Below are positions 15,878 through 24,056 of a DNA stretch of 64,000 nucleotides, in pieces. Under the pieces are notes generated by a model. It had not been told where the DNA came from. It ran no database searches and was given only the letters and a program-made list of their open reading frames with translations. The position numbers were made by a program, and so were the translations under genes. The stretch is taken from assembly GCF_021021415.1 (NCBI RefSeq), contig NZ_JAINWJ010000016.1:1-64000 (forward strand). The letters are read 5' to 3'. The first letter of the stretch is position 1. Each line of letters opens with the position of its first letter. The DNA comes from Martelella mediterranea (GTDB lineage Bacteria; Pseudomonadota; Alphaproteobacteria; Rhizobiales; Rhizobiaceae).

Positions 15878-16579
15878 ATGCGCCCCATCAACGAAATCAT
15901 CATCCATTGCACCGACACGCCGGCGGGCCGGCCTGTCAGCGTCGCCGAGATCAACCAGTGGCATCTTGAGCGCGGCTGGTCGGGGATCGGCTATCACCGC
16001 GTCGTTCATCTCGACGGCCGCCGGGAAGCCGGGCGGCCGATCGAGCGGATCGGCGCACATGTCGCCGGGCACAACACCGGCACGATCGGCGTCGTTTATG
16101 TCGGCGGCAGGTCAGCCGATATGAAGCGCACCGCTGACACGCGCACCCTCGCCCAGGAAAAGGCGCTGACCGCAGAGATCATCGAACTGCGCGACCGGTT
16201 TGGGATCACCCGTATCAGCGGCCATCGCGACTATGACAAGGGCAAGGCTTGCCCGTGCTTCGACGCCCGCGCCGAGTATGGCCATCTGTTCAGCGGCATG
16301 AGCGATGTCATCCCCTATCAGGACAAAATGCTGCGGCGTGGCGATCGCGGCCTGGCCGTTGCCGCCTGGGTCGATGACCTTGCCCGTTACCGCGAACAGA
16401 TCGGGCATGAATGGCCGGTCCAGCCCACTGACGCCTTCGACCACACGATCGAGATGGTGACGATCTGGTTCCAGAAGAGCCGCGGCATTGTCGCCGATGG
16501 CATCGTCGGCCCGCAGACGCGCGACGAGATGGAGCGCGCGCTTGCCGGTCAGCCGCCCTTCATGGCGCTTGCGGCATGA
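15878..16579 (+). CDS. Endolysin: N-acetylmuramoyl-L-alanine amidase with PG-binding domain
   Basis: This gene encodes 233 residues. Residues 1-140 form an amidase_2 (PGRP-like) domain, with zinc ligands likely His in IIIHCTDTP, His in ISGHRDYDKG and Cys or Asp in KACPCFDAR. Residues ~150-225 form a peptidoglycan-binding type 1 domain (VTIWFQKSRGIVADGIVGPQ). It cleaves the amide between MurNAc and the stem peptide for host lysis. No signal peptide, so release depends on the holin-like protein encoded next. The stop overlaps the next ATG. Confidence 0.93.
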   Translation: MRPINEIIIHCTDTPAGRPVSVAEINQWHLERGWSGIGYHRVVHLDGRREAGRPIERIGAHVAGHNTGTIGVVYVGGRSADMKRTADTRTLAQEKALTAEIIELRDRFGITRISGHRDYDKGKACPCFDARAEYGHLFSGMSDVIPYQDKMLRRGDRGLAVAAWVDDLARYREQIGHEWPVQPTDAFDHTIEMVTIWFQKSRGIVADGIVGPQTRDEMERALAGQPPFMALAA

Positions 16580-16836
16580 GGCGAACAATGATGCAGAAGC
16601 CGCATTACCGGTCCTCCAAGCGCTACATGCTGGTCTCGCAGATCGCCGCCTGGATCGTGATCTTCACCGTCGTGATCGCGGCCTGCCTGGACTCCGCCGG
16701 CGCGCTGTCGCTTGCGCCGACGGTCATTCCGATCATGGCCGGGCTGGTTGCCGCCATGCTCGGCATTCACCGGGTCACGGGCTCGAAGGACATGCAGACG
16801 CTTGCGCGCCAGAGACATGACCGAGGGGGCGAATAG
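16576..16836 (+). CDS. Holin-like small membrane protein
   Basis: This gene encodes 86 residues with two hydrophobic segments, ~20-40 (LVSQIAAWIVIFTVVIAACL) and ~46-66 (LAPTVIPIMAGLVAAMLGIH), a basic N-terminus and a charged C-terminal tail. Size, topology and position between endolysin and spanins fit a holin that makes membrane lesions at lysis onset. The ATG overlaps the endolysin stop. An in-frame ATG at 16588 could give a dual start. Confidence 0.75.
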   Translation: MRRTMMQKPHYRSSKRYMLVSQIAAWIVIFTVVIAACLDSAGALSLAPTVIPIMAGLVAAMLGIHRVTGSKDMQTLARQRHDRGGE

Positions 16837-16838
16837 CA

Positions 16839-17210
16839 TTGGCCTGGCTCTCCGCACTTTTCTCGAAACGGATGATGCCCGTGATCCTGGTCGCAGCACT
16901 TCTGGCTGTTGCCGGCGTCACCGCGCGCACGGCCGTTGGCAAGGTTTCCGACATGATCGACGATCGGGTCGCGGCGGCAAAGGCCGAGCGCGATGCCTAT
17001 TGGCGTGCCGAGGTGGCCGAGGCCAATGCCGCGCTTTCCGGCGCGATCGCCGAACTTGCCCGGCAGGCGATGCGCGCCGATGGCGAAATCCGGGCCGCCG
17101 AGGCCGCAGCGCACGATCAGCTCAAACAGATGGAGGACGACAATGCGGCATTGCCTGATGGCGATGGTTGCGGGGTTAGCGCTCGCCGCCTGCAGCTCCT
17201 CCCCCGATGA
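16839..17210 (+). CDS. Rz-like inner-membrane spanin (i-spanin)
   Basis: This gene encodes 123 residues from TTG 16839. A single N-terminal membrane segment (PVILVAALLAVAGVTARTAV) is followed by a long alpha-helical, coiled-coil periplasmic part rich in Ala and Glu. The Rz1-like lipoprotein starts inside its end in another frame. i-spanins pair with an outer-membrane lipoprotein to fuse the two membranes at the end of lysis. The TTG start is the only one that gives the membrane segment with a short basic leader. Confidence 0.75.
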   Translation: MAWLSALFSKRMMPVILVAALLAVAGVTARTAVGKVSDMIDDRVAAAKAERDAYWRAEVAEANAALSGAIAELARQAMRADGEIRAAEAAAHDQLKQMEDDNAALPDGDGCGVSARRLQLLPR

Positions 17211-17460
17211 TTCGGCCCCCGCGATCAAGCTGGTTCAAACGCCTGTCGAGGCGCCGGAAAGCGCCCGCCGACCATGCGCGCCGTTGCTTTCCGAACTGCC
17301 GGAGGAAGGTGACCTGTCGGAGCGGGAGGTCGTCGACAAATGGGGGAACGACCGCATGGCGGTGAAGATCTGCGATCAGCGCCGGGCCGGCGCGGTCGCG
17401 GCGATCGACGCGGCGAACGCCGCCCTAAGACAAGCAAGCGAGAGACAGCATGAACCGTGA
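17143..17460 (+). CDS. Rz1-like outer-membrane lipoprotein spanin (o-spanin)
   Basis: This gene encodes 105 residues. ATG 17143 has GGAGG 6 bases upstream and lies within the i-spanin gene in a different frame (68-bp overlap). The N-terminus MRHCLMAMVAGLALAACSSS is a lipoprotein signal with lipobox LAAC. The mature part is Pro-rich early (DDSAPAIKLVQTPVEAPESA) and is longer than most Rz1 proteins. The overlapping Rz/Rz1 arrangement is characteristic of two-component spanins. Confidence 0.78.
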   Translation: MRHCLMAMVAGLALAACSSSPDDSAPAIKLVQTPVEAPESARRPCAPLLSELPEEGDLSEREVVDKWGNDRMAVKICDQRRAGAVAAIDAANAALRQASERQHEP

Positions 17461-17668
17461 AGCCAGGCTGGAGGCGGTCACCGAAGGCCACGACGCCGCG
17501 CGCCGGCGCAGGATTGAAAGCGCGCGCCGGGCGCTGGCCGCCTCAGGCGCGAAGGAATGCGCCGATTGCGGCGAACCGATCCCGGAGCCGCGTCGCAAGG
17601 CCGCGCCCTTCGCCAGGCGATGCGCGGCATGCCAGTCGGAGTGCGAGCGGGAGTTTTACTGCCGATGA
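17450..17668 (+). CDS. TraR/DksA-type zinc finger protein
   Basis: This gene encodes 72 residues. The C-terminal half has the C4 finger CADC...CAAC (ECADCGEPIPEPRRKA, RRCAACQSECER) of the TraR/DksA family. The N-terminal half is a short basic helix. These small proteins bind the RNA polymerase secondary channel and alter host promoter output, and Mu-like phages often carry one near the lysis genes. It starts inside the o-spanin gene by 11 bases and ends overlapping the DUF2730-like gene. Confidence 0.88.
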   Translation: MNREARLEAVTEGHDAARRRRIESARRALAASGAKECADCGEPIPEPRRKAAPFARRCAACQSECEREFYCR

Positions 17669-17994
17669 CCGTTGATCCGCTTCTGCCCTGGCTCACGGCC
17701 ATCAACAGCCTGATCGCGCTCGGCTCGTTCATCTACGCCTGGCTGACGGCGCGGGCGAAGGGCAATACCGAGAAGCTCGCTGCGATCGAGAAGATCATGA
17801 TCGAGCACGACCGTCGCATCCAAGAGATCGAGGGCGAGCTCCGACACCTGCCCGACAAGGACAGCGTCGTCGACCTGAAAATTTCCATGGCGAAGGTGGA
17901 AGGCGCGATGTCGGCGCTGACGGAGCGGCTCAGCGGCATGGGCGCCACCGTGACCCGCATTGACGATTATCTGAGGACGAGGGGTGAAGACTGA
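17665..17994 (+). CDS. DUF2730-like phage protein
   Basis: This gene encodes 109 residues from ATG 17665 (ATGA overlap). One membrane segment is at the N-terminus (INSLIALGSFIYAWLTARAK). It is followed by a helical coiled-coil region (EKIMIEHDRRIQEIEGELRH and KVEGAMSALTERLSGM). This matches DUF2730 proteins that sit before the small terminase in Mu-like phages. The function is unknown. A lysis-accessory or membrane-anchored role is possible. Confidence 0.8.
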   Translation: MTVDPLLPWLTAINSLIALGSFIYAWLTARAKGNTEKLAAIEKIMIEHDRRIQEIEGELRHLPDKDSVVDLKISMAKVEGAMSALTERLSGMGATVTRIDDYLRTRGED

Positions 17995-17995
17995 C

Positions 17996-18295
17996 ATGAT
18001 TTCGTTTGAGGAGTATTCCGCCCGCGACGCGCGCCTGATCATCCTTCGCGGATTGTCGGTCGAGACCGACGGCACGCTGAACGAGACGCTACTGACCATG
18101 CTTCTGCGCACCTTCGGCCATAACCGCAGCCGCGATTACGTGCGCACGCAGATCCGCAAGATGGAGGAGCTCGGTGCGGTGACGGTCACGGAAGCCGGCA
18201 GCGTGCTGATCCCGTCGATCACGCGGGCCGGCCTCGATCACGTCGAGCGCCGTTCGATCATCGAGGGCATCGCCCGCCCCTCCCCGGAGGTCTGA
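17996..18295 (+). CDS. Phage winged-helix-like protein (VpaChn25_0724-type)
   Basis: This gene encodes 99 residues from ATG 17996. GTG 17984 is an in-frame alternative overlapping the previous gene. The sequence ARLIILRGLSVETDGTLNET, LLRTFGHNRSRDYVRTQIRK, MEELGAVTVTEAGSVLIPSI has the shape of a small winged helix in which the middle part is the recognition helix. It matches a family found just before the terminase in Mu-like prophages. It may bind DNA at packaging, but that is speculative. Confidence 0.75.
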   Translation: MISFEEYSARDARLIILRGLSVETDGTLNETLLTMLLRTFGHNRSRDYVRTQIRKMEELGAVTVTEAGSVLIPSITRAGLDHVERRSIIEGIARPSPEV

Positions 18296-18298
18296 GCC

Positions 18299-18889
18299 AT
18301 GGCCAAGCGAGGACGCGGAAGGCTTTCGAACATCCAGCTTTTGCCCGAGCCCTGTGCGCCTACGGTTGCCTGGGCCTCGGCCGAGCTCAACAAGAACGAT
18401 CGCACCCAGACCGATATCTACAAGGAGTTCGTCGCACGGCTGGAGGCAATCCATTCCGAGTTTCGCGGCGAGCTCGACTTCGATATCCCGTCGTTTCAGG
18501 CATTCAACCGCCATTCGGTGAAGCTTGCCGAGGCGACGGCGCGCATGAATGACGTCCGCCAGATCGTGTCATCGCTTGCCGAAAATTACGATCCAGAAGA
18601 CAGCGATCAACTCACGATCATTGCGTCTGAGGCGATCAAGTCGCTGGTTATGGAGCTCTATATGGCCAGGCGCGGCTCCAGCATCGATCCGAAGGGGGCA
18701 ATGGCGCTCGCCAATGCTCTGCGGTCGGCCGTGCAAGCACAAAGTGTTTCCACTTCGCGACGGCAGAAAGTCGAAGCTGAATTCGCCGAGAAGGCAAAGA
18801 AGGCTGTCCAGACGGTCGCCAAGACCAGAGGGCTGAGCGATGAGGCCGTTGGGGAGCTTCTCGACAAATTCCTTGGGGTCAATAAATGA
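18299..18889 (+). CDS. Small terminase subunit-like protein (DUF3486)
   Basis: This gene encodes 196 residues. It begins with a basic tail (MAKRGRGRLSNIQLLPEP) and is otherwise alpha-helical (YKEFVARLEAIHSEFRGELD, SFQAFNRHSVKLAEATARMN). The DUF3486 family holds the position of Mu gp27 and is regarded as the small terminase that recognises phage DNA for packaging. The ATGA overlap with the large terminase supports a complex of the two products. Confidence 0.87.
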   Translation: MAKRGRGRLSNIQLLPEPCAPTVAWASAELNKNDRTQTDIYKEFVARLEAIHSEFRGELDFDIPSFQAFNRHSVKLAEATARMNDVRQIVSSLAENYDPEDSDQLTIIASEAIKSLVMELYMARRGSSIDPKGAMALANALRSAVQAQSVSTSRRQKVEAEFAEKAKKAVQTVAKTRGLSDEAVGELLDKFLGVNK

Positions 18890-20505
18890 GCGGCCCGATC
18901 TCCGAGGAAGAATGGGCGCTTGCCCGAAGGCAGTCGACCGATGCGGTGCTTGAGAGGATCGAGCGCCGCAAGGCTTTGCTGCCCTATCAGGCGCGCACGG
19001 TTTCGCTCCTTGAGGGCGTTTGCCCAGTCCTGTTCGTCGAGAAGTCGCGCCGGATCGGGCTCACCTGGGCCTGCGCGGCCTATGCCGTTTTGCGCGCGGC
19101 GCGCTCGCGCGAGGCCGGCGGCATGGATTTCATGTACATCTCCTATAGCCAGGAGATGACACGGGAATTCATCGACGCTGCCGCCATGTGGGCACGATCC
19201 TTCTCCTCGGCCGCGATGGAGATGGAGGAATTCCTCTTCGACGACAGCGACAAGGATGGCGAGCGCGCGATCCAGGCGTTCCGCATCAAGTTCGCCTCCG
19301 GCTTCGAGATCGTCGGGCTTTCGTCCGCGCCGCGCACGCTTCGCGGCAAGCAGGGCGTGGTGATGATCGACGAGGCGGCCTTCGTCGACAGCCTGGAGCA
19401 ACTCCTTAAGGCGGCGCTTGCCTTCCTGATGTGGGGCGGCCAGGTGATCGTCTGCTCGACCCATGACGGCTTCGAGAACCATTTCAACGAGCAGGTTCAG
19501 GATATCCTCGCCGGGAAATCCAGCTATGAGCATATGAGGATCGATTTCGACGATGCGCTGCGCGACGGGCTTTACGAGCGCATTTGTCTCGTCACCGGCA
19601 AGGAATGGTCGCCCGAGGCCGAGGCCGCCTGGCGCGCCTCGATCATCAAGTTCTATGGCAGCGGCGCAGATGAGGAGTTGTTCTGCATTCCTTCGCTTTC
19701 ATCCGGCGCCTATCTGTCGCGAGCGCTGATCGTGTCACGGATGCGCGATGATATCCCGGTCATCCGCTGGCATCCGCCGCAGGGCTTTGTCGACTGGCCG
19801 AAGGATCTGCGCGAGGCCGAGGTCGAAGCGTTCTGCAAAGAGCAGCTCCTGCCGCATCTTTCAAAGCTCGATCGTCATTACCGCTCCTGCCTCGGCCAGG
19901 ACTTCGGGCGCACGGCCGACCTTTCCGTCATCCATCCGCTGCAGGTGCGCCCCGACCTGACGCTGGCGACGCCCTTTATCCTCGAACTTCGCGACGTGCC
20001 CTACACCTCGCAATTCCAGATCGTCTGCTTCATCAAGGCGCATCTGCCGCGCTTCTTCCACGCGGCTTTCGACGCAACCGGCAACGGCGCGGCGTTGGCG
20101 GAACTGGCGCGGCAGGAATTCGGCGCGGTCTACGTCTCGGAGATCAAGCTTTCGGAGGTCTGGTACATGGTCAACATGCCGAAGCTGAAGGCCGCCTTTG
20201 ACGACGGGCTGATCGAGCTTCCGAAGGATGACGACATCCTCAACGACTACCGGGCGCTGAAAATGCAGCGCGGCATCGCCAAGGTGCCGGTCGATTTTCA
20301 CAATATGGGCGCCGACGGCTTCGAGCGGCACGGAGACGCGGCCCCGGCCGGCGCGCTCGCGGTCTTCGCCAGCGAGCAGGACAGCGGCGAGATCGGCGCG
20401 GGAACGACCGGCGAGAGGCCGAGCGCCGAGCCCATGAGCGAATTCGGCAAGGGCTTCAACCTCGTCGATCGCCTCACCGATCTCTTCAGCTTCACGAGGT
20501 TCTGA
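18886..20505 (+). CDS. Large terminase subunit (Mu gp28-like)
   Basis: This gene encodes 539 residues. The N-terminal ATPase has a Walker A-like loop FVEKSRRIGLTW near residue 55 and Walker B VVMIDEAAF near residue 165, followed by motif IVCSTHDGF. The C-terminal RNase H-like nuclease has GQDFGRTADLSVIHP as its first acidic motif. The protein translocates DNA into the prohead and cuts it, for Mu-like phages by headful packaging from host-flanked ends. Confidence 0.95.
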   Translation: MSGPISEEEWALARRQSTDAVLERIERRKALLPYQARTVSLLEGVCPVLFVEKSRRIGLTWACAAYAVLRAARSREAGGMDFMYISYSQEMTREFIDAAAMWARSFSSAAMEMEEFLFDDSDKDGERAIQAFRIKFASGFEIVGLSSAPRTLRGKQGVVMIDEAAFVDSLEQLLKAALAFLMWGGQVIVCSTHDGFENHFNEQVQDILAGKSSYEHMRIDFDDALRDGLYERICLVTGKEWSPEAEAAWRASIIKFYGSGADEELFCIPSLSSGAYLSRALIVSRMRDDIPVIRWHPPQGFVDWPKDLREAEVEAFCKEQLLPHLSKLDRHYRSCLGQDFGRTADLSVIHPLQVRPDLTLATPFILELRDVPYTSQFQIVCFIKAHLPRFFHAAFDATGNGAALAELARQEFGAVYVSEIKLSEVWYMVNMPKLKAAFDDGLIELPKDDDILNDYRALKMQRGIAKVPVDFHNMGADGFERHGDAAPAGALAVFASEQDSGEIGAGTTGERPSAEPMSEFGKGFNLVDRLTDLFSFTRF

Positions 20506-20506
20506 C

Positions 20507-21982
20507 ATGGCAAAACCCGATCGCACCGAAATCGCGACGGCTGCAAGCGATCCGTTCATCCCGTCGTTTCAGGGCGTGCTGCAGCCGATGGACGAGGTGC
20601 TCGCCGCGCGCGGCGGCGCAAGCGCGCTCAAGCTTTACGACGAGATCAGGCGCGACCCGCACGCCCATGCCGTTCTCTCCAAGCTGAAGCTGGAAGTTGT
20701 CTCGCGCGAGTGGGCGGTGTTTCCGGCGTCGGAAGCGAGCGCGGACAAGAAGATCGCCGAGGCGGTCGAAGCCCAGCTCAAGGCGATCAATTTCGACAGG
20801 CTGACTCGCGGCCTGCTCGGCGCGTTCCTGAAGGGCTTCGCCGTTGCCGAGATCACTTGGAAGAGCGAGGCCACGGGCTGGAAGGCGACGGCCGTGAAGG
20901 TCAAGAAACAGCGCCGCTTCCGTTTCACCGTCGAGGGCGAGCTACGCATGCTGACCCGCTCCAGCACCATGGACGGCGAGGCCGTGCCCGATCGTAAGTT
21001 CATGGTCCATCGCCACTCGATCGACGATGACGACGACGACCCTTATGGCGTCGGCATTGGTTCGGTTCTGTTCTGGCCGGCCTGGTTCAAGCGGCAGGTG
21101 CTGGCGCACTGGCTGCGCGGCGCAGAAAAGCACGCGACGCCGACGACGCTTGCGCAATATAGCGGCGGCTTCGACCAGGCGAAGCAGGATCAGTTGCTCG
21201 ATGCGCTGCGCCGGATGGCGAGCGACACCGGCCTTGCCGTGCCGGACACGGTCGAGGTCAGCCTGCTTGAAGCCAAGAATGCCGGCAATGGCGTCTTCGA
21301 GGCGCTGTCGCGCTATCTCGACGAGCTGATGAGCGAGGCGGTGCTCGGCGAAACGCTGTCGACCAATTCGGGCGAACGCGGCGCGCGCTCCCTTGGCGAA
21401 ATTCACAACGAGGTCCGCATCGCAATCGCCAAGGCCGCGGCCGATCTCGTTTGCGAGACGGTGCGCGATACGCTGATCCGCTGGTTCGTCGAGTTCAATT
21501 GGCCGGGCGCGGCAATCCCCGAAGTTTGGCGCGATTTCTCGGAAGCCGAAGACCTCAACGAAAAGGTCGAGCGCGACAAGACAATCTACGAGATGGGGTA
21601 TGAGCCCGAGGACGAGGACTATTTCAACGAGACCTATGGCGGTGCCTGGGTGAAGCGGAAGGCACCGGAACCGGCAGTCGATCCGAGCGGCAAGCAGCCG
21701 CCGAAAGCTGAAGTCGAGATGGACTTCGCCGAGCATTCTCACCCGCCGGATGCCGCGTTGGAGATCGCCGATCAGATGGAAGCGCTCGGCGATCCCGTCA
21801 TCGCGGCGATGATCGCCGAGATCCGCAACCAGGTGAACACGGCAACCGACTTCGACGATCTGTCGCTTCGGCTCGCCCGGCTTTCGGCCGAAATGGACGT
21901 CGACGGTTTCGCGGAGCTGATGGAACAAGGCATGACGCTCGCCCGCCTAGAAGGCCACGACAGCGCGGGCTCCGATGGCTGA
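20507..21982 (+). CDS. Portal protein (DUF935, Mu gp29-like)
   Basis: This gene encodes 491 residues. Its family signature includes the N-terminal region (KLYDEIRRDPHAHAVLSKLK, SREWAVFPASEASADKKIAE), the core (LRMLTRSSTMDGEAVPDRKF, PYGVGIGSVLFWPAWFKRQV) and ETLSTNSGERGARSLGEIHN. As a dodecamer it forms the DNA entry channel at one capsid vertex. The next gene begins 8 bases inside its end. Confidence 0.94.
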   Translation: MAKPDRTEIATAASDPFIPSFQGVLQPMDEVLAARGGASALKLYDEIRRDPHAHAVLSKLKLEVVSREWAVFPASEASADKKIAEAVEAQLKAINFDRLTRGLLGAFLKGFAVAEITWKSEATGWKATAVKVKKQRRFRFTVEGELRMLTRSSTMDGEAVPDRKFMVHRHSIDDDDDDPYGVGIGSVLFWPAWFKRQVLAHWLRGAEKHATPTTLAQYSGGFDQAKQDQLLDALRRMASDTGLAVPDTVEVSLLEAKNAGNGVFEALSRYLDELMSEAVLGETLSTNSGERGARSLGEIHNEVRIAIAKAAADLVCETVRDTLIRWFVEFNWPGAAIPEVWRDFSEAEDLNEKVERDKTIYEMGYEPEDEDYFNETYGGAWVKRKAPEPAVDPSGKQPPKAEVEMDFAEHSHPPDAALEIADQMEALGDPVIAAMIAEIRNQVNTATDFDDLSLRLARLSAEMDVDGFAELMEQGMTLARLEGHDSAGSDG

Positions 21983-23213
21983 TCAAATCCCGTTCAAGGA
22001 GGCGATCGATTTCCTCTCCGGCAAGGTCAACCTGCCGACGCGCCGCCATGACGACCTGAAACACGCCGCCCATGTCCGCGCCTTTTCCGTCGCCGGCGTG
22101 ACCCGCGACGACATGCTAGCGGATTTCCGCAAGGCGATCGAGAAGGCGCGCGCCGCAGGAACCGGCCTCAAGGAATTCCGGAAGGACTTCGATGCGATCG
22201 TCGACCGCATGGGCTGGCGCTACAATTCGCACGGCAAGACCGAGGAAGAGCGTCGCGCCTGGCGCGCGCGGATCATCTACACAACGAACATGCGCACGTC
22301 CTACATGGCCGGGCGCTACAAGCAGCTCACCGATCCCGATGTCCTCAAATACCGGCCCTACTGGAAATACGTCCATTCGGGCGCGCTCCATCCGCGCAAG
22401 CTTCACCTCTCCTGGAACGGGCTTGTTTTGGCTGCGACCGATCCGGCCTGGCGGATCATGTTCCCGCCGAATGGCTGGGGCTGCGGCTGCGACATCGAGG
22501 CTTTATCGGAACGCCAGTTGAAAGCGCTCGGCAAGGATGGTCCCGACCAGGCGCCGGACCTTCGACCATACGAGGACGCGGATCCGCGCACCGGCGAACC
22601 CGAAACCCGTTATCCGGGGATCGATCGCGGCTGGGCCTACAACGTTGGCGAGGAATGGCTGCACGGCGTGGTGCCGCCGGAGCTGCACAAGCCGATCGAA
22701 GCTTACGGCAATGAGATCAAGCCCGCGGCGGACCTGCCGCCGCTACCCGAGCCGGTCAAAGCGCGCGCCGGCGATCTGATGGCAACCGGACTTGCGCCCG
22801 AAGCCTATGTCGAAGCCTTTTTGAAGGCGTTTCAATTCGACGATGAAGGCGGCTATTTCCGCGACAGAAGCGGCGGCATCATCACGATCGGCCGAGCGAT
22901 GTTCGAACAGCGCAACGCCTTGGGCGAAGTGCTCGGCCTGAAGGCCGACAAGCGCGGCAGGGGCGCATACACGTTGCTCCTTGCCGACGCCATCAAAGAA
23001 CCGGACGAAATCTGGGTGGACTGGGCGGCCGTCAAAAGCGGCGTCGTGCTGCGCCGGGCTTATCTGAAACGGGTCATTCTGCCGGACGGGCGGTCTCTTC
23101 TGGCCCGCTTCGAATGGACATCGAGGGGCTGGACGGCGGTTACCGGTCTCGACACGACCGACGCCTATCTCTCACAATTCAGGAAAGGCACGCTGCTCTA
23201 CAGGCGCAAATAA
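21975..23213 (+). CDS. Mu F-like head morphogenesis protein with C-terminal PBECR-type nuclease domain
   Basis: This gene encodes 412 residues. Residues ~1-250 are the Mu gpF/SPP1 gp7-type minor head domain, with the Trp/Gly/Cys signature RIMFPPNGWGCGCDIEALSE near residue 165. Residues ~280-410 look like a PBECR (phage-barnase-EndoU-ColicinE5/RelE-like) domain: EPDEIWVDWAAVKSGVVLRR, AYLKRVILPDGRS, FEWTSRGWTAVTGLDTTDAY and the ending FRKGTLLYRRK. Such domains are fused to virion proteins and may be injected with DNA to act on RNA. The nuclease assignment rests on sequence pattern. Confidence 0.85.
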   Translation: MADQIPFKEAIDFLSGKVNLPTRRHDDLKHAAHVRAFSVAGVTRDDMLADFRKAIEKARAAGTGLKEFRKDFDAIVDRMGWRYNSHGKTEEERRAWRARIIYTTNMRTSYMAGRYKQLTDPDVLKYRPYWKYVHSGALHPRKLHLSWNGLVLAATDPAWRIMFPPNGWGCGCDIEALSERQLKALGKDGPDQAPDLRPYEDADPRTGEPETRYPGIDRGWAYNVGEEWLHGVVPPELHKPIEAYGNEIKPAADLPPLPEPVKARAGDLMATGLAPEAYVEAFLKAFQFDDEGGYFRDRSGGIITIGRAMFEQRNALGEVLGLKADKRGRGAYTLLLADAIKEPDEIWVDWAAVKSGVVLRRAYLKRVILPDGRSLLARFEWTSRGWTAVTGLDTTDAYLSQFRKGTLLYRRK

Positions 23214-23316
23214 AACGCGCCGTGTCGGGCGGCGCGCTCGGCGTCCGGCCTACGGAGGGCTCCCGAAAGCCTCGACCGGACACCGATAATATAAGGCAGG
23301 AGGCCTTGGTTCGCAA

Positions 23317-23820
23317 ATGGCTGCAGCGACACTCACGATCCGCGACGAGACGATCGACGCCGGGCTCACGCGGCTTTACGAGGCCGCCGACACGATCACG
23401 CCGGCGCTGAAGAATATCGGCGAACATGAGGCGTCGGCCACGCGCCGGCGCTTCGTCGATGAGGAGGACCCGCAAGGCCGGGCATGGAAGCCGCTCAATC
23501 CGCTCTACCGGAAGACTAAGAAGGGCTCGGGCATCCTCAAGGGCGAAAGCCGGTCGCTGTCGCAGATCATCTGGCAACTGGTCGATGACACCTCGGTCGA
23601 GGTCGGCTCCAATGAAATCTATGCCCGCATCCACAATGAGGGCGGCGTGATCAAGGCGAAGGATGCGCCGGCGCTGGTGTTTTCGATGGGCGGCAAGACG
23701 ATCAAGGTGAAATCCGTCACCATTCCGAAGCGACAGTTCCTCGGTCTTTCCGAAAAGGACCGCGCCGATATTCTCGACATCATCGAGGACCATTTCGCGC
23801 CGTTCGCGAGCGCGGAGTGA
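23317..23820 (+). CDS. Virion morphogenesis/tail completion protein (Mu gpG-like)
   Basis: This gene encodes 167 residues. The sequence HEASATRRRFVDEEDPQGRA, WKPLNPLYRKTKKGSGILKG, SLSQIIWQLVDDTSVEVGSN and ARIHNEGGVIK is the standard pattern of the phage virion morphogenesis family (Mu G). The product likely acts at the head-tail joining step. A 103-bp gap separates it from the head protein gene, and 236 bp without a gene follow, holding a GAGCCC/GGGCTC hairpin (23983-24000). Confidence 0.9.
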   Translation: MAAATLTIRDETIDAGLTRLYEAADTITPALKNIGEHEASATRRRFVDEEDPQGRAWKPLNPLYRKTKKGSGILKGESRSLSQIIWQLVDDTSVEVGSNEIYARIHNEGGVIKAKDAPALVFSMGGKTIKVKSVTIPKRQFLGLSEKDRADILDIIEDHFAPFASAE

Positions 23821-24056
23821 AAACCCTCATATTTGCCTCAGGACGCGCGAAGTCTCCCCTGCCCGCTTCGTCACCCGTAAAATTTGTCCGCGCGCGCCCA
23901 GCGGCTTTGAAAGTACTTCGAATTTGATCCGGCAAATGATTGTCAGGGGCGGTTTGCGGGTTTAAGACTGAAACCGGCCCTTGAGCCCAAATCGGGGCTC
24001 TCTCGCAAGGCGCTTGTGAATGTTTCGCGCCGACCGCCGCTGGCATTGTCGGCGGC

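Noticed and set aside
23983-24000. GAGCCC/GGGCTC hairpin as a terminator between gpG-like and protease genes
   Set aside because: The stem is only 6 bp and no T run follows on either strand.
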